Shown here: positions 42,953 to 51,731 of the stretch, one piece after another
Layout of the letters: every line of letters starts with the position of its first letter
Numbering within the stretch: the first letter of the stretch is position 1
Assembly (NCBI RefSeq): GCF_900115775.1
Contig: NZ_FOXS01000004.1
Span: 372,001 to 436,000 of the forward strand
Direction of reading: 5' to 3'
DNA from: Hymenobacter arizonensis
GTDB lineage: Bacteria > Bacteroidota > Bacteroidia > Cytophagales > Hymenobacteraceae
Length of the DNA: 64,000 bases
Made by a program: the position numbers and the translations under genes
The notes under the pieces: model-generated
Seen by the model: the letters and a program-made list of their open reading frames with translations, nothing else
The model's database searches: none
What the model was told of the DNA's origin: nothing

Positions 42953-43921
42953 ATGCTGCCTTTCCTCGCCGCCATTCACTGGAACGTCGACCCCATCATT
43001 CACTCCTTTGGCCCCTGGTCGGTGTTCGGCACCCAGCTCGGGCCGATAACGCTGCGCTGGTACGGGCTGTTTTTCATGCTGCCCTTCGTGCTCGGCACGT
43101 TCGTGCTTACGCATATCTACCGCTCAGAGCGCACCTCGCCGCAATGGGTCGATGTCATTACGATTTACATGCTGATTGGCACCATTGTGGGCGCCCGCCT
43201 GGGCCACATGCTGTTTTATGACTTCGATGAGCTGGTGAAAGACCCCATGGTGGTGTTCCGCATCTGGCAGGGCGGCTTGGCCAGCCACGGCGCCACCATT
43301 GGCATTCTGCTGGCCTGCTGGCTGTTTGCCCGCAACAACAAGTTTGATTACTTGTGGGTGCTCGACCGCATTGTGATTGTGGTGGCGTTGGGCGGAGCCT
43401 GCATTCGTATGGGCAATTTGATGAACTCCGAGATTGTGGGCAAGCCCACTGATGTGCCATGGGCCTTCATTTTCCCGCGCGATATTGAACACCTGGTGAA
43501 CGGCGTGGCCGTGCCGCGCCACCCTACGCAGCTCTACGAGGCGCTGTTTTGCGTGTTTCTGCTCATCCTGCTCTACTCCATGTGGAACCGCACCCGGGAG
43601 CGCACGCCGCGCGGGCAGTTGTTTGGCCTGTTTGTGGTGCTGCTGTTTACGCAGCGCTTTTTGGGCGAATTCCTGAAGGAAAACCAAGTGGCTTTTGAGG
43701 ATGGCAACCTGTTCAACCAAGGCCAGCTGCTGAGCATTCCGCTGATATTTGTTGGAATTTGGGTGCTCTGGCGGGCGGGCAAAGACCCTCAAAACCCGTA
43801 TGGCTACGCTCCGCGCGACCTGGGTTTGGAAGAGGGAACGCAGCCCTCGGGGCAGGTGCCGCCTCAGCCGCAGGCAGGCCCGGTGCCTACCTACAACCAG
43901 CCGCGAGGACAGAAAAAGTAG
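42953..43921 (+). CDS. lgt: Prolipoprotein diacylglyceryl transferase
   Basis: The 322-residue membrane enzyme attaches diacylglycerol to the lipobox Cys of prolipoproteins. It has GGLASHGATIGIL (about 107-119), IRMGNLMNSEIVGKPTDVPW (signature with the essential Arg, Asn and Glu) and HPTQLYEAL. Seven membrane helices are apparent. The C-terminal 40 residues form a Pro/Gln-rich extension. It serves the several lipoproteins of this window among others. Confidence 0.97.
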   Translation: MLPFLAAIHWNVDPIIHSFGPWSVFGTQLGPITLRWYGLFFMLPFVLGTFVLTHIYRSERTSPQWVDVITIYMLIGTIVGARLGHMLFYDFDELVKDPMVVFRIWQGGLASHGATIGILLACWLFARNNKFDYLWVLDRIVIVVALGGACIRMGNLMNSEIVGKPTDVPWAFIFPRDIEHLVNGVAVPRHPTQLYEALFCVFLLILLYSMWNRTRERTPRGQLFGLFVVLLFTQRFLGEFLKENQVAFEDGNLFNQGQLLSIPLIFVGIWVLWRAGKDPQNPYGYAPRDLGLEEGTQPSGQVPPQPQAGPVPTYNQPRGQKK

Positions 43922-43965
43922 GTGCTTCGCGGTTGAGCGCAGCAGCCTTGCTACCAACTTTTACT

Positions 43966-44025
43966 AAGGCGGGTTCTACGAGTTTAGGCGTGCTTAGGGC
44001 AGCTTAAACTCGTAGAACCCGCCTT
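43966..44025. terminator. 21-bp hairpin spanning the end of the lipoprotein gene
   Basis: AAGGCGGGTTCTACGAGTTT A (43966-43986) is perfectly inverted at 44005-44025. The right arm is the last codons of the minus-strand lipoprotein gene, whose stop codon (43994-43996) lies in the loop; the left arm is intergenic. It separates lgt from this convergent gene. Confidence 0.85.
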
Positions 44026-44908
44026 CTTCGGTACTAATAAGAAGGGTGTTTTCATCCTGAAACACGGCGCCCTCCGTTTGGCCAGTGCCGGCGAGGTCTA
44101 CCCGACGAGGCTTGGCCTTGAGAATGTCGGCCCAGGAGCTACCATCCAGAATAAACAGCTCGCCCCGGCCCAATAGCACAAGGCGGCGCCCGCTCGGACT
44201 GAGGGCCGCTTCGGTGACGCGGCCGGGAATGGCGATGCTGCCCTCGCGCTTGGCGGTGTGGGTGCCGGGCTGGTCGGGCACGGTGTACACGTTGCTGGCT
44301 TGCTCCTGCTGGTCTTTGGTGAAAAGCCAGACCTTGCCGTCGACCCACACAATGGCTTCGCAGTCGAAGTTGCGCTGCTTTTTCTTGGGCGGAAACTCGT
44401 TTTGGTCGGGGTAGGTGAACTTGATGACGTCAATTTGCTGCGGGTTGGCGGGTTTGAAACGCAGCAGGCGCAGGTCGGTGCGGTCGGAGTTGTTGTTGCC
44501 GCAGTCGCCGATAAAATAGTTGCCCTGCGGGTCGCGGGTCAGGCTCTCCCAATCTTTGTTCTTGGCCCCGATGTTCAGTTCCTTTATCACTTTACCGGTG
44601 CCATCGATTTGGTAAATGATGGGCGGATTGCCATTGTCGCCGAAGGTGTAGTAGGTGCCGGGCTCAGGACCAAGGGCCAGGCCCGAGCTTTCGGAAACGC
44701 CAGCGAGGGTGCCCAGGCGTCGCATGCCAGGCACGGCGGCATCTATCATGCGATTCTCAAGCGACTCCTTGTCTTTCTTGTTTTTCTTACCGGTTTTGCC
44801 CTCGGGCATATCGGTTGCAACAGCGGTTTCGTCGGATTGGCCTTGTGAGCAAGCGGCGGATGAGAGTAGAACGGCGAGTGCTGCGGGCAACAAAGGGAGT
44901 AAGCGCAT
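43994..44908 (-). CDS. Lipoprotein with beta-propeller-like repeats
   Basis: The 304-residue protein has a lipoprotein signal (LLPAALAVLLSSAAC), a Lys-rich linker (about 35-50), and a domain of repeats such as ESSGLALGPEPGTYYTFGDN, WESLTRDPQGNYFIGDCGNN and AALSPSGRRLVLLGRGELFI that fit a beta-propeller related to the SMP-30/NHL or SdiA-regulated group. No catalytic residues can be named. It is the last gene of a minus-strand run after a YgjP-type peptidase and yidD. Confidence 0.78.
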   Translation of the reverse strand: MRLLPLLPAALAVLLSSAACSQGQSDETAVATDMPEGKTGKKNKKDKESLENRMIDAAVPGMRRLGTLAGVSESSGLALGPEPGTYYTFGDNGNPPIIYQIDGTGKVIKELNIGAKNKDWESLTRDPQGNYFIGDCGNNNSDRTDLRLLRFKPANPQQIDVIKFTYPDQNEFPPKKKQRNFDCEAIVWVDGKVWLFTKDQQEQASNVYTVPDQPGTHTAKREGSIAIPGRVTEAALSPSGRRLVLLGRGELFILDGSSWADILKAKPRRVDLAGTGQTEGAVFQDENTLLISTEEGGFYEFKLP

Positions 44909-45040
44909 CGAAGAAATTAAGCAGAGAGTGAATGCTGCCTATACGAAAGCCGCCTGCTACGGTACGGGCACACGGGGCACTAGCAGGTGGCAGGAGCTGC
45001 TAGGTCGGTCATTAGCGCTGGGCCCTAACTCATCTCTGCA

Positions 45041-45262
45041 CTATGGAACGGGGTCGAAGCCGTGGCCGCCCCAAGGGTGGCAGCTGGCTATGCGCCGCAG
45101 GGCCATGCGCCCACCGCGCCACGGGCCATACTTGGTGATGGCCTCGGCCGCGTAGGCCGAGCAGGTGGGCGTGTAGCGGCAGCTCGGTGAGGTGAGCGGC
45201 GAGATAAAATTCCGGTAAAACCAGACGAGGCCGAGAAAAAGGGCGCGAAACAGCCGAGACAT
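45041..45262 (-). CDS. yidD: Membrane protein insertion efficiency factor YidD
   Basis: The 73-residue protein matches YidD throughout: LVWFYRNFISPLTSPSCRYT with the Cys-rich PTCSAYAAEAI and GPWRGGRMALRRIASCHPWG. YidD helps YidC-dependent insertion of membrane proteins and is usually next to rnpA-yidC; here it follows a YgjP-type gene instead. Length is normal. Confidence 0.97.
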   Translation of the reverse strand: MSRLFRALFLGLVWFYRNFISPLTSPSCRYTPTCSAYAAEAITKYGPWRGGRMALRRIASCHPWGGHGFDPVP

Positions 45263-45329
45263 GGGGTGAAGGTAAACGCCGAGTGGCTGATGAATGGGTA
45301 GTAGCCCGACGGTGCAGGTTTAAGCTGGG

Positions 45330-46064
45330 CTACTTTGGCAGCGCGTTCAGCTCGGCTTTCCACTGCTCCCAGTCAGGCATGAGCCGCGTTTGCAGGTCGT
45401 AAAAGGCTTTGGAGTGGTCGCCGACCAGCAAGTGGCAACACTCATGCAGCAGCACGTAGTCGAGGCATTCGGGCCGGGCCCGCACAAGCTCGGGGCTGAG
45501 GCGAATGCGGGCCGAGCGGGGCGTACAGCTGCCCCAGCGGGTGCGCATGGCGCGCACAAAGAGGGTAGGGCGCGTAAGGTTGAATTCGGCAAAGCGTGGC
45601 CATACCCGCTCCAGCGAATCGGCGAAGTGAGCCTTGGCTTGGCGGGCGTACCAGGCGTGGAGCAGCGCTTCGGTTTGGGCGGGCGTGGGAGCAGTAGGCG
45701 TGGCAAGCACCAACTCGTCGCCGGCCAGGGAGACCGTGGCGCGGGAGGCAGTATCGAAGCGCAGCCGGTAGGGCTGGCCTTGGTAATATTGGGTACTCCC
45801 GGCCTCGAAGCGGCGGGAAGGAGCGGGGACCGGGCGGCTGGCAAAGGTGGCTTGGTGCTTCAGAATCCAGTCGGCTCTTTTGAGAACTTGCTGGGCTACC
45901 CACTCGGCCGAAATCCCGGCGGGGGCACTTACGTGCACGCTGCCATCGGGCCGCACGGCAAAGCCGATGGTGCGGCGCGACCGGAAAACGAGGGTGTAAT
46001 TAAGGGTTTGATTCTTATAGAGAAGCGTTTCGCGGCGCGGCGCGGCAGAGAAGGAGCGGGGCAT
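45330..46064 (-). CDS. YgjP/SprT-like (M48-type) metal-dependent hydrolase
   Basis: The 244-residue protein ends with LLHECCHLLVGDHSKAFYDL, which holds the HExxH zinc site, and has the family segment FVRAMRTRWGSCTPRSARIR. The N-terminal half is the usual YgjP strand-rich domain (RRTIGFAVRPDGSVHVSAPA). YgjP/DUF45 proteins are WLM-like metallopeptidases of uncertain substrate. Length is normal. Confidence 0.93.
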   Translation of the reverse strand: MPRSFSAAPRRETLLYKNQTLNYTLVFRSRRTIGFAVRPDGSVHVSAPAGISAEWVAQQVLKRADWILKHQATFASRPVPAPSRRFEAGSTQYYQGQPYRLRFDTASRATVSLAGDELVLATPTAPTPAQTEALLHAWYARQAKAHFADSLERVWPRFAEFNLTRPTLFVRAMRTRWGSCTPRSARIRLSPELVRARPECLDYVLLHECCHLLVGDHSKAFYDLQTRLMPDWEQWKAELNALPK

Positions 46065-46171
46065 AAGGCGGCAAGTTCGGCAATGGGGCCGGATAGCATA
46101 ACCACAAACCTTAGCAAAATAATTTCGGCTGCTAGCTCAGCCATTTGCCAGCAGCGTGTTACCTTCCCAGC

Positions 46172-47104
46172 ATGGTGTACTGCGTGCCTCGGAGAATTTT
46201 ATTTTTTGTCTTTTTTTTAGGATGTTTCAACTTGGGGTTGGCTGGTTCAGCAGCGGCTCAGGGCAACGGGCCCGGCGTGCGGGGTGCCCGGGCGGCGTCG
46301 CTGGGCAATGCCTCGGTGGCCCTGGCGGGGGAGGTTTGGAGCATGGGCAACAACGCGGCGGGCCTAGGCGAGATTCAGCAGCCCACAGTGGGCTTTTATG
46401 CTGAAAACCGCTACTTCAGCCCGGCTTTGAACGTGGGCGCCCTCACGGTTGCGCTGCCTGTTGGGCGCACGCCGGGCGCTTCGTTTGCCACCGACGGCAC
46501 GGCTCCCACGCAGGCCCTGTCTACTCCTACCCAAGGCTGGTCCCGGAACGGCGTGGTGGCCTTCGAGGCCCAGCGCTTCGGCGGCCAGCTTTATAACGAA
46601 ACCAGGCTGGGCGCTGGCTACGGCTACCGCTTCGGGCAAATCAGCCTGGGCGGGCGCCTCGACATGCTGCAGGTAAGCATCGAAGGCCTGGGCAGCCGGC
46701 GCGTGCTGCTGGGCACGCTGGGCGGGCAAATTGAAGTAGTACCCCAGCGGCTGAGCTTCGGCGCCTCGCTCTACAACCTCAGCCAAACCCGGCTGGCCAG
46801 CTACCAGGACGAACGGGTGCCCACCGTGCTCAAAGCCGGCCTGGCCTACCGCCCCAGCACGCAGGTGCTGCTGGTGGTTGAAACTGAGAAAGATGTGGAG
46901 CGCGACGCCAACTTCAAAGCTGGGCTGGAATACCGGCCGGTGCCCGTGCTGGTAGCCCGGGTGGGGCTGGCCACTCTCACCGAGCAGGCCAGCACGGGTA
47001 TTGGCGTATTAGCTGGCGCTTTCCAGATTGACTACGCCGCTGCGTTTCAGCAAACGCTGGGCTTCAGCCAACACCTGAGCGTGAGCAAATCTTGGGGGAA
47101 GTGA
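46172..47104 (+). CDS. Outer-membrane beta-barrel protein of the PorV/PorQ (FadL-like) type
   Basis: The 310-residue protein has a signal peptide (ILFFVFFLGCFNLGLAGSAAAQ) and then RGARAASLGNASVALAGEVW and NNAAGLGEIQQPTVGFYAEN, which resemble the start of PorV-like barrels, followed by alternating amphipathic strands. In Bacteroidota, PorV-like proteins are shuttle or accessory components of the type IX secretion system, but other members are plain barrels, so I only claim the fold. ATG 46172 begins the signal peptide. The N-terminal two-thirds is more GC-rich than the repeat that follows. Confidence 0.78.
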   Translation: MVYCVPRRILFFVFFLGCFNLGLAGSAAAQGNGPGVRGARAASLGNASVALAGEVWSMGNNAAGLGEIQQPTVGFYAENRYFSPALNVGALTVALPVGRTPGASFATDGTAPTQALSTPTQGWSRNGVVAFEAQRFGGQLYNETRLGAGYGYRFGQISLGGRLDMLQVSIEGLGSRRVLLGTLGGQIEVVPQRLSFGASLYNLSQTRLASYQDERVPTVLKAGLAYRPSTQVLLVVETEKDVERDANFKAGLEYRPVPVLVARVGLATLTEQASTGIGVLAGAFQIDYAAAFQQTLGFSQHLSVSKSWGK

Positions 47105-47159
47105 TTTAACTAATAATTATACTCATCGCGAAGTGGAATGCGAAAATCGGCTGGCGGAT

Positions 47160-47253
47160 GTAGAGACGCAACATTTTGCGTCTCGTCGTTGAACGACTTC
47201 AATGGAACAACTCGATGGCGCGGTCCCGGAGACGCAAAATATTGCGTCTCTAC
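47160..47253. repeat. Nested palindromic repeat (GAGACGCAA family)
   Basis: The two arms (47160-47184 and 47229-47253) match in 24 of 25 positions when inverted, and each arm is itself an inverted repeat of GAGACGCAA with TTGCGTCTC. The element can thus fold as one large or two small hairpins. Confidence 0.9.
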
Positions 47254-47296
47254 CCCGTTCGCGCAAACCACTTTTTGACCAGTATAATAATCGGAG

Positions 47297-49483
47297 ATGA
47301 TAAAACGTGTTACTATTAATTTAAATCAATACTTAGGGCGAATTAATTATCTGTCTACTAATTGTAGGGCTCTGATTGTTGGGTTCTTATTTATTAATTG
47401 TCAATTATTAATTAGTGCTCCGGTTTCCGCTCAGGATTACGTTCGCCGTGCTCCCGACCTGGACCGCCTTACGCAGGAACTATTTGCCGAAATTCAGTCG
47501 GACCAGGTGCCTTATGAGGACCTCTACGAAACGCTGCTGCAGTATTACCAAACCCCCATCAACCTCAACACTGCTACCCGTGAAGAGCTGCGGTCGTTGC
47601 TGTTGCTGAGCGAAAACCAGATAACGACCTTGCTCCGGCACCGCGAGGCCAACGGCGACCTACTGAGCGTGTATGAGCTGCAAAGCATTGAGGGCTACGA
47701 CCTGCGGACCATCAACCGCATTCTGCCTTTTATGAGTGTGCTGAGCAGCAACCTGAACGCTTCGCGGGGCTCATTGTGGCAGCGCATTGCCAGCGAAGAC
47801 AACAATGCCCTGTACCTGCGCTACGAGCGGGTGCTGCAGCAGCGCCGGGGCTACACGCCACCCACCTTGTTTCAGGGCCGGCCCACTACGCGCTACCTCG
47901 GCTCGCCCGATAAGATGCTGATTCGCTACCGCGTGAGCCACACCAAGGATTTCAGCCTGGGCTTTGCGATGGAGAAAGACGCCGGCGAGCCCCTGACCTG
48001 GAACCCTAAAAACGGGCAGTTCGGGGCCGACTACGTATCGGCGCACTTGCTGCTGCAGGAGCGGGGCCGGCTGAAGACCCTGGCGTTGGGCGACTACCAA
48101 TTGCAGTTTGGCCAGGGCCTGCTGCTGTCGTCGGGCTTTGGGGTGGGCAAGGGCGCCGAAACCATTACCACCCTGCGGCGCTCGTCGGTGGGCGTGCGTG
48201 CATATTCCTCGCTGCTCGAAAACGCATTCTTTCGGGGAGGCGCGGCCACGGTGCAGGTAGCGCCCACGGTGCAGGCCACGGGCTTCGCCTCGCACAAGAA
48301 CGTGGACGCCAACCTGCAGCAAGCGCAGGATTCCTTGGCGCAGTTCGATGAGTTTACGTCGGGGCTGCTCTACACCGGGTTCCACCGCACGGCCTCCGAA
48401 ATAGCCAACCGCCACCAGCTGGCCGAAACAGTGGGGGGCGGCAACCTGGGCTATACCAGCCGCAATGGCAACCTGGCCGTGGCGGCCACCGGCGTGTTTA
48501 CCCACTACGGCACTCCGTTGCTGAAGCGCGCCGAGCCTTACAATCGGTTCGAGTTCAGTGGCAAACAGAACCTGGCGCTGTCGCTGAACTACAGCTACGT
48601 GTGGCACAACCTGCTACTCTTCGGCGAAACGGCTCGGAGCAGCGGCGGCGGCCTGGGCACTGTGAACGGCTTGCTGGCCAGCCTGGGCCCCACCGTGGAT
48701 GCGGCCGTGCTGGCGCGGCACTACGACGCCAATTTTCACACCATCTACGGCAATGCTTTCGGCGAAAACACCCGCAACATCAACGAAACCGGCGTTTACC
48801 TCGGCCTGAAAGTACGGCCCGTGGCCCGCTGGGAAGTATCGGCTTACTACGACCAATTTAGCTTTCCCTGGCTGCGCTACCGGGCCAGCGCCCCCACGCA
48901 TGGCCACGACGCCCTGTTGCGCCTGGCCTTTGCACCGGCCAAAACCAGCCTACTCTACGTGCAGCTGCGCCAGCGCCTTAAGCCTCGCGACTTGCCAACG
49001 GACGGCCAGGTTCGCCCCGTTCCATTGCCCGGCCAGCAGCTGCGGCAGAGCGTGCTGATGTATTACAACTCGGCGCCCACCACCTTCCTGGAGCTGCGCA
49101 CCCGCGTGCAGGCCTCCCGCCTGCGCGACGACGACGGCCGGGCCTGGCGGCGCGGCTACGTGCTGGCCCAGGACGTGAGCTACCGCCTGAATCCGGCCGT
49201 CAAGCTCACGGGCCGCTACTCCCTTTTTGATTCCGACGACTACGATACTCGTCAGTACGTGTATGAGCAGGATGTGCTGCTTGCCGTGTCCATTCCGGCC
49301 CTCTACGGCCAGGGCACGCGGATTTACGGCATTGCCGAAGTGCGTGTGAACCGCGCCATTACTTTCTGGCTGCGGTATGCCGAGACGCGGTATCGCTACC
49401 AGAACACCGTGGGTACTGGGCTGGAAACCATTCAGGGGTCGCTGCGCGGGGAAGTGAAGGCCCAGATGCGGGTGAAGTTCTAG
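47297..49483 (+). CDS. Helix-hairpin-helix outer-membrane protein
   Basis: The 728-residue protein has an N-terminal signal-like region, a ComEA-like pair of helix-hairpin-helix motifs (INLNTATREELRSLLLLSEN and LLSVYELQSIEGYDLRTINR, about residues 85-150) and then some 560 residues of beta-strands with aromatic ends, typical of an outer-membrane barrel. HhH motifs normally bind DNA, so a role with extracellular DNA is possible but unproven. The N-terminal 40 residues are coded by AT-rich sequence resembling the intergenic repeats, so the true start is uncertain. Confidence 0.8.
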   Translation: MIKRVTINLNQYLGRINYLSTNCRALIVGFLFINCQLLISAPVSAQDYVRRAPDLDRLTQELFAEIQSDQVPYEDLYETLLQYYQTPINLNTATREELRSLLLLSENQITTLLRHREANGDLLSVYELQSIEGYDLRTINRILPFMSVLSSNLNASRGSLWQRIASEDNNALYLRYERVLQQRRGYTPPTLFQGRPTTRYLGSPDKMLIRYRVSHTKDFSLGFAMEKDAGEPLTWNPKNGQFGADYVSAHLLLQERGRLKTLALGDYQLQFGQGLLLSSGFGVGKGAETITTLRRSSVGVRAYSSLLENAFFRGGAATVQVAPTVQATGFASHKNVDANLQQAQDSLAQFDEFTSGLLYTGFHRTASEIANRHQLAETVGGGNLGYTSRNGNLAVAATGVFTHYGTPLLKRAEPYNRFEFSGKQNLALSLNYSYVWHNLLLFGETARSSGGGLGTVNGLLASLGPTVDAAVLARHYDANFHTIYGNAFGENTRNINETGVYLGLKVRPVARWEVSAYYDQFSFPWLRYRASAPTHGHDALLRLAFAPAKTSLLYVQLRQRLKPRDLPTDGQVRPVPLPGQQLRQSVLMYYNSAPTTFLELRTRVQASRLRDDDGRAWRRGYVLAQDVSYRLNPAVKLTGRYSLFDSDDYDTRQYVYEQDVLLAVSIPALYGQGTRIYGIAEVRVNRAITFWLRYAETRYRYQNTVGTGLETIQGSLRGEVKAQMRVKF

Positions 49484-49504
49484 CGGACTAGATGCTTCAT
49501 TCTT

Positions 49505-49677
49505 ATTGCGAGCACAGCGCAGTGGAGCGCGACAATCTGTCCTAGTCTCAGCGCTGAGCTTAATAATGTGACAAATCCTAATGAAAAGCCCCTGCACTGC
49601 GCAGTGCGGGGGCTTTCCGTTTCATTAAGCTGTCGGGTTCTTACAGGACGGATTGCTTCGCTCTGCTCGCAATGACG
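49505..49677. repeat. Paired inverted repeats (GTCATTGCGAG family) flanking a terminator
   Basis: ATTGCGAGCACAGCGC and GACAATCTGTCCTAGTCTC form the left arm; the inverted right arm reads CAGGACGGATTGC...CTCGCAATGAC (to 49677). The arms have diverged from each other. A strong terminator lies between them, as at 14150-14327. Confidence 0.8.
49585..49616. terminator. Bidirectional terminator between HhH and DUF3857 genes
   Basis: AAAGCCCCTGCACTGCGCAG and its inverse continue to GGGGGCTTT, a long GC-rich stem centred on GCGC with A and T runs at the ends. Confidence 0.85.
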
Positions 49678-49687
49678 GGCAAACGCC

Positions 49688-51637
49688 TCAGCTTTCCGTT
49701 TTGAGCAGCACCACTTGTGCCTTATCAGCAATGCTGATTTTGCGGCGGAAGTCCAGGTAGCCGGCATAGGCGGTGCGGGGCATTTGGGCGCGTTTCAGCT
49801 CCAAGTGGCGGGTGTATTGCACGGTGCCATCGGGCAGGGACTGGTACTGGCAGGCGTAGGTGCCATAATCGGTGCTGAACTGCACGGCGGCGGGCAGGGT
49901 CTCGGCCCGAAAGCCAGCGGGCAGGTGCAGGCGCACGGTGTCGGCGTGCAAGCTGGCGCGGGGCAGCCACACGGCGGCCTGGCGCTCCCCTATCTGCGCG
50001 GGCAAGGCGGGCAAGCGGCTCAGTAAATTCGCGTTGATGAACACGCGTTTGCCACTGGGCACGGCAAAGCCTGGCAGGGAAAGCCCCAGCGTTTCGACCA
50101 CGCCCGGGGTAGGGGTGGCGGGCGTGGCCGCTAGGTTGAATTTGGTGAGGGTGAACGTGGGCAGCCGGAGGCGGTCGGTCACGTACTTTTTCTGTTCAGC
50201 GGGCCCCAACTCGTGCAGGAGCTGGGAGTAGAAGTCATGCTCCTGACCGGTGCGTAGGGTGCGGGCCGTGGCCGTGGCCCCGCCCACAGCGTCCAGAAAC
50301 AAGTCGACGCGGCGTACCTGGCGGTTTTCGGCGGCGCCGTAGCGTGGGGTGGCCACCACCTGGCCGCCCTGGGGCGTGAGCAGCAGCGCGTGGCGATTGC
50401 CGGTGAAGCTGCCCATGTAGCCGAATGGGTTCGTCTGGCTGGTGCATTCCAGCCACAGCGTGTCGGGCCGGCCGGCCTGGGCCATGGGCACGCACAGAAC
50501 GGCGTGGTTGAACTGCGAGCTGGGGAAATCGGCGCGCAGGTCGGGGCGGTCGGAGCCGGCACCCACCAGGGCCACGTAGGACGGCACGCCCGCTGCGGCC
50601 AGTAGTGCCTTGGTGTAGTTGCTCAGAGCTTTGCAGTCGCCGTAGCCGTTGCTGGCCACCGAGCTGGCGGGAAAAGTTTGCCAGCCGCCCAGGCCCAGCT
50701 GCACCGAGATGTAGCGGGTGCTGCCCTGCAGCATGCTATAGATGCGCTGGGCGCGGGTGCGGGCATCGGGCGCGTCTTTTACCAGTGCGGCCACTTTGGC
50801 CAGGGTGGCGGGCGGCAGTTGGTCACGGCCGGCGTTCAGCTCGTAGTTCCACTGCCCAAAGCTTTGCCAGCTGGCGGCGGTGCCTTTGTGGCCTTGCACC
50901 TCAAAGGCCGCGGGGGCCAGCACCACGGCCGGGGTGGAGTAGGCCAACGGCGGCGCAACTTCTTCGTCGTCGACAGCCGGCAGGTTGGCCAGCTGCCACT
51001 GGTAGGTTTCCTGGCTGCCGGCGGTAGTGTGGGCCACGGTGGTTCCTGCGGGTAATTGCCGCTCCTGGTAGCGCAGGGGCAGTGCGGTGGGTGTGTTCAC
51101 GCGGAGGGTGGCGCTTTGCACGGCCAGGCCTTCTTCTTCCTGGGGCTGCCAGTCGGGGTAAAAGAGGGTGTTGTCCGACACAATTTCGTAGTCGAATTCC
51201 ACGGTGTACGGGCCCTGGGGCTGGCGCAGGTCGGCGTAGCGCACCCGCACATCGGTCATGAAGCTGCCGCCGGTGTCGCCCATGCCCTGGTCGCGGACTT
51301 CGGCAGGGCGGAGCTGGTGCAACAGGCGGCCGTCGGCGTCGTACACGGCGCCGCGCAGGTAGCTCACGGCATTGAGGGCGTCGTAACCCACGGAGTGGCG
51401 GCCGAAGTCGTCGCCGGCGGCATCTAGAATAGTTACTACCCGGTGCACGGTATGCACCAGCCGTCCCGCCGATTTGATGGTCACGACTTCGTCGTCGGCG
51501 CGCAGCACGGCGTGGGCCCCTTCGCGCAGCGCCGCCGGAATGTCGGCCACGGCGTACTTGGGTGCGGGGGCGCTGGGGCTTAAGTACAAAAAGCTGCTGA
51601 GTGGCAGCGCGGCAAGAAGGGGTAGCAGTGCTTTCAC
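49688..51637 (-). CDS. DUF3857/transglutaminase-like protein with intact Cys and His
   Basis: The 649-residue protein has a signal peptide (VKALLPLLAALPLSSFLYLS), a DUF3857 domain (about 30-240) and a transglutaminase-like domain with NGYGDCKALSNYTKALLAAA (Cys), SQFNHAVLCVP (His) and LWLECTSQTNPFG (Glu where Asp is usual). Peptidase, transglutaminase or structural roles are all possible. GTG 51637 is the best start for the signal peptide, with TATCTTTT a little upstream; the frame is open to ATG 51727, only four bases from the preceding stop. Third of three tandem paralogues. Confidence 0.85.
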   Translation of the reverse strand: MKALLPLLAALPLSSFLYLSPSAPAPKYAVADIPAALREGAHAVLRADDEVVTIKSAGRLVHTVHRVVTILDAAGDDFGRHSVGYDALNAVSYLRGAVYDADGRLLHQLRPAEVRDQGMGDTGGSFMTDVRVRYADLRQPQGPYTVEFDYEIVSDNTLFYPDWQPQEEEGLAVQSATLRVNTPTALPLRYQERQLPAGTTVAHTTAGSQETYQWQLANLPAVDDEEVAPPLAYSTPAVVLAPAAFEVQGHKGTAASWQSFGQWNYELNAGRDQLPPATLAKVAALVKDAPDARTRAQRIYSMLQGSTRYISVQLGLGGWQTFPASSVASNGYGDCKALSNYTKALLAAAGVPSYVALVGAGSDRPDLRADFPSSQFNHAVLCVPMAQAGRPDTLWLECTSQTNPFGYMGSFTGNRHALLLTPQGGQVVATPRYGAAENRQVRRVDLFLDAVGGATATARTLRTGQEHDFYSQLLHELGPAEQKKYVTDRLRLPTFTLTKFNLAATPATPTPGVVETLGLSLPGFAVPSGKRVFINANLLSRLPALPAQIGERQAAVWLPRASLHADTVRLHLPAGFRAETLPAAVQFSTDYGTYACQYQSLPDGTVQYTRHLELKRAQMPRTAYAGYLDFRRKISIADKAQVVLLKTES

Positions 51638-51731
51638 GGGTAGGTAATTCTTGACTGATAAAAGATAGCACTGGCCAACGGCCGCGCCGTGCAAAGCCGG
51701 AGCACGGCTGTTGGCCAGCTTAAGCAAGCGG

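Noticed and set aside
14150..49677. The intergenic repeats as a CRISPR array or small RNA genes
   Set aside because: Copies are single, widely spaced and palindromic with no regular spacers; there are no cas genes, and no promoter is linked to any copy.
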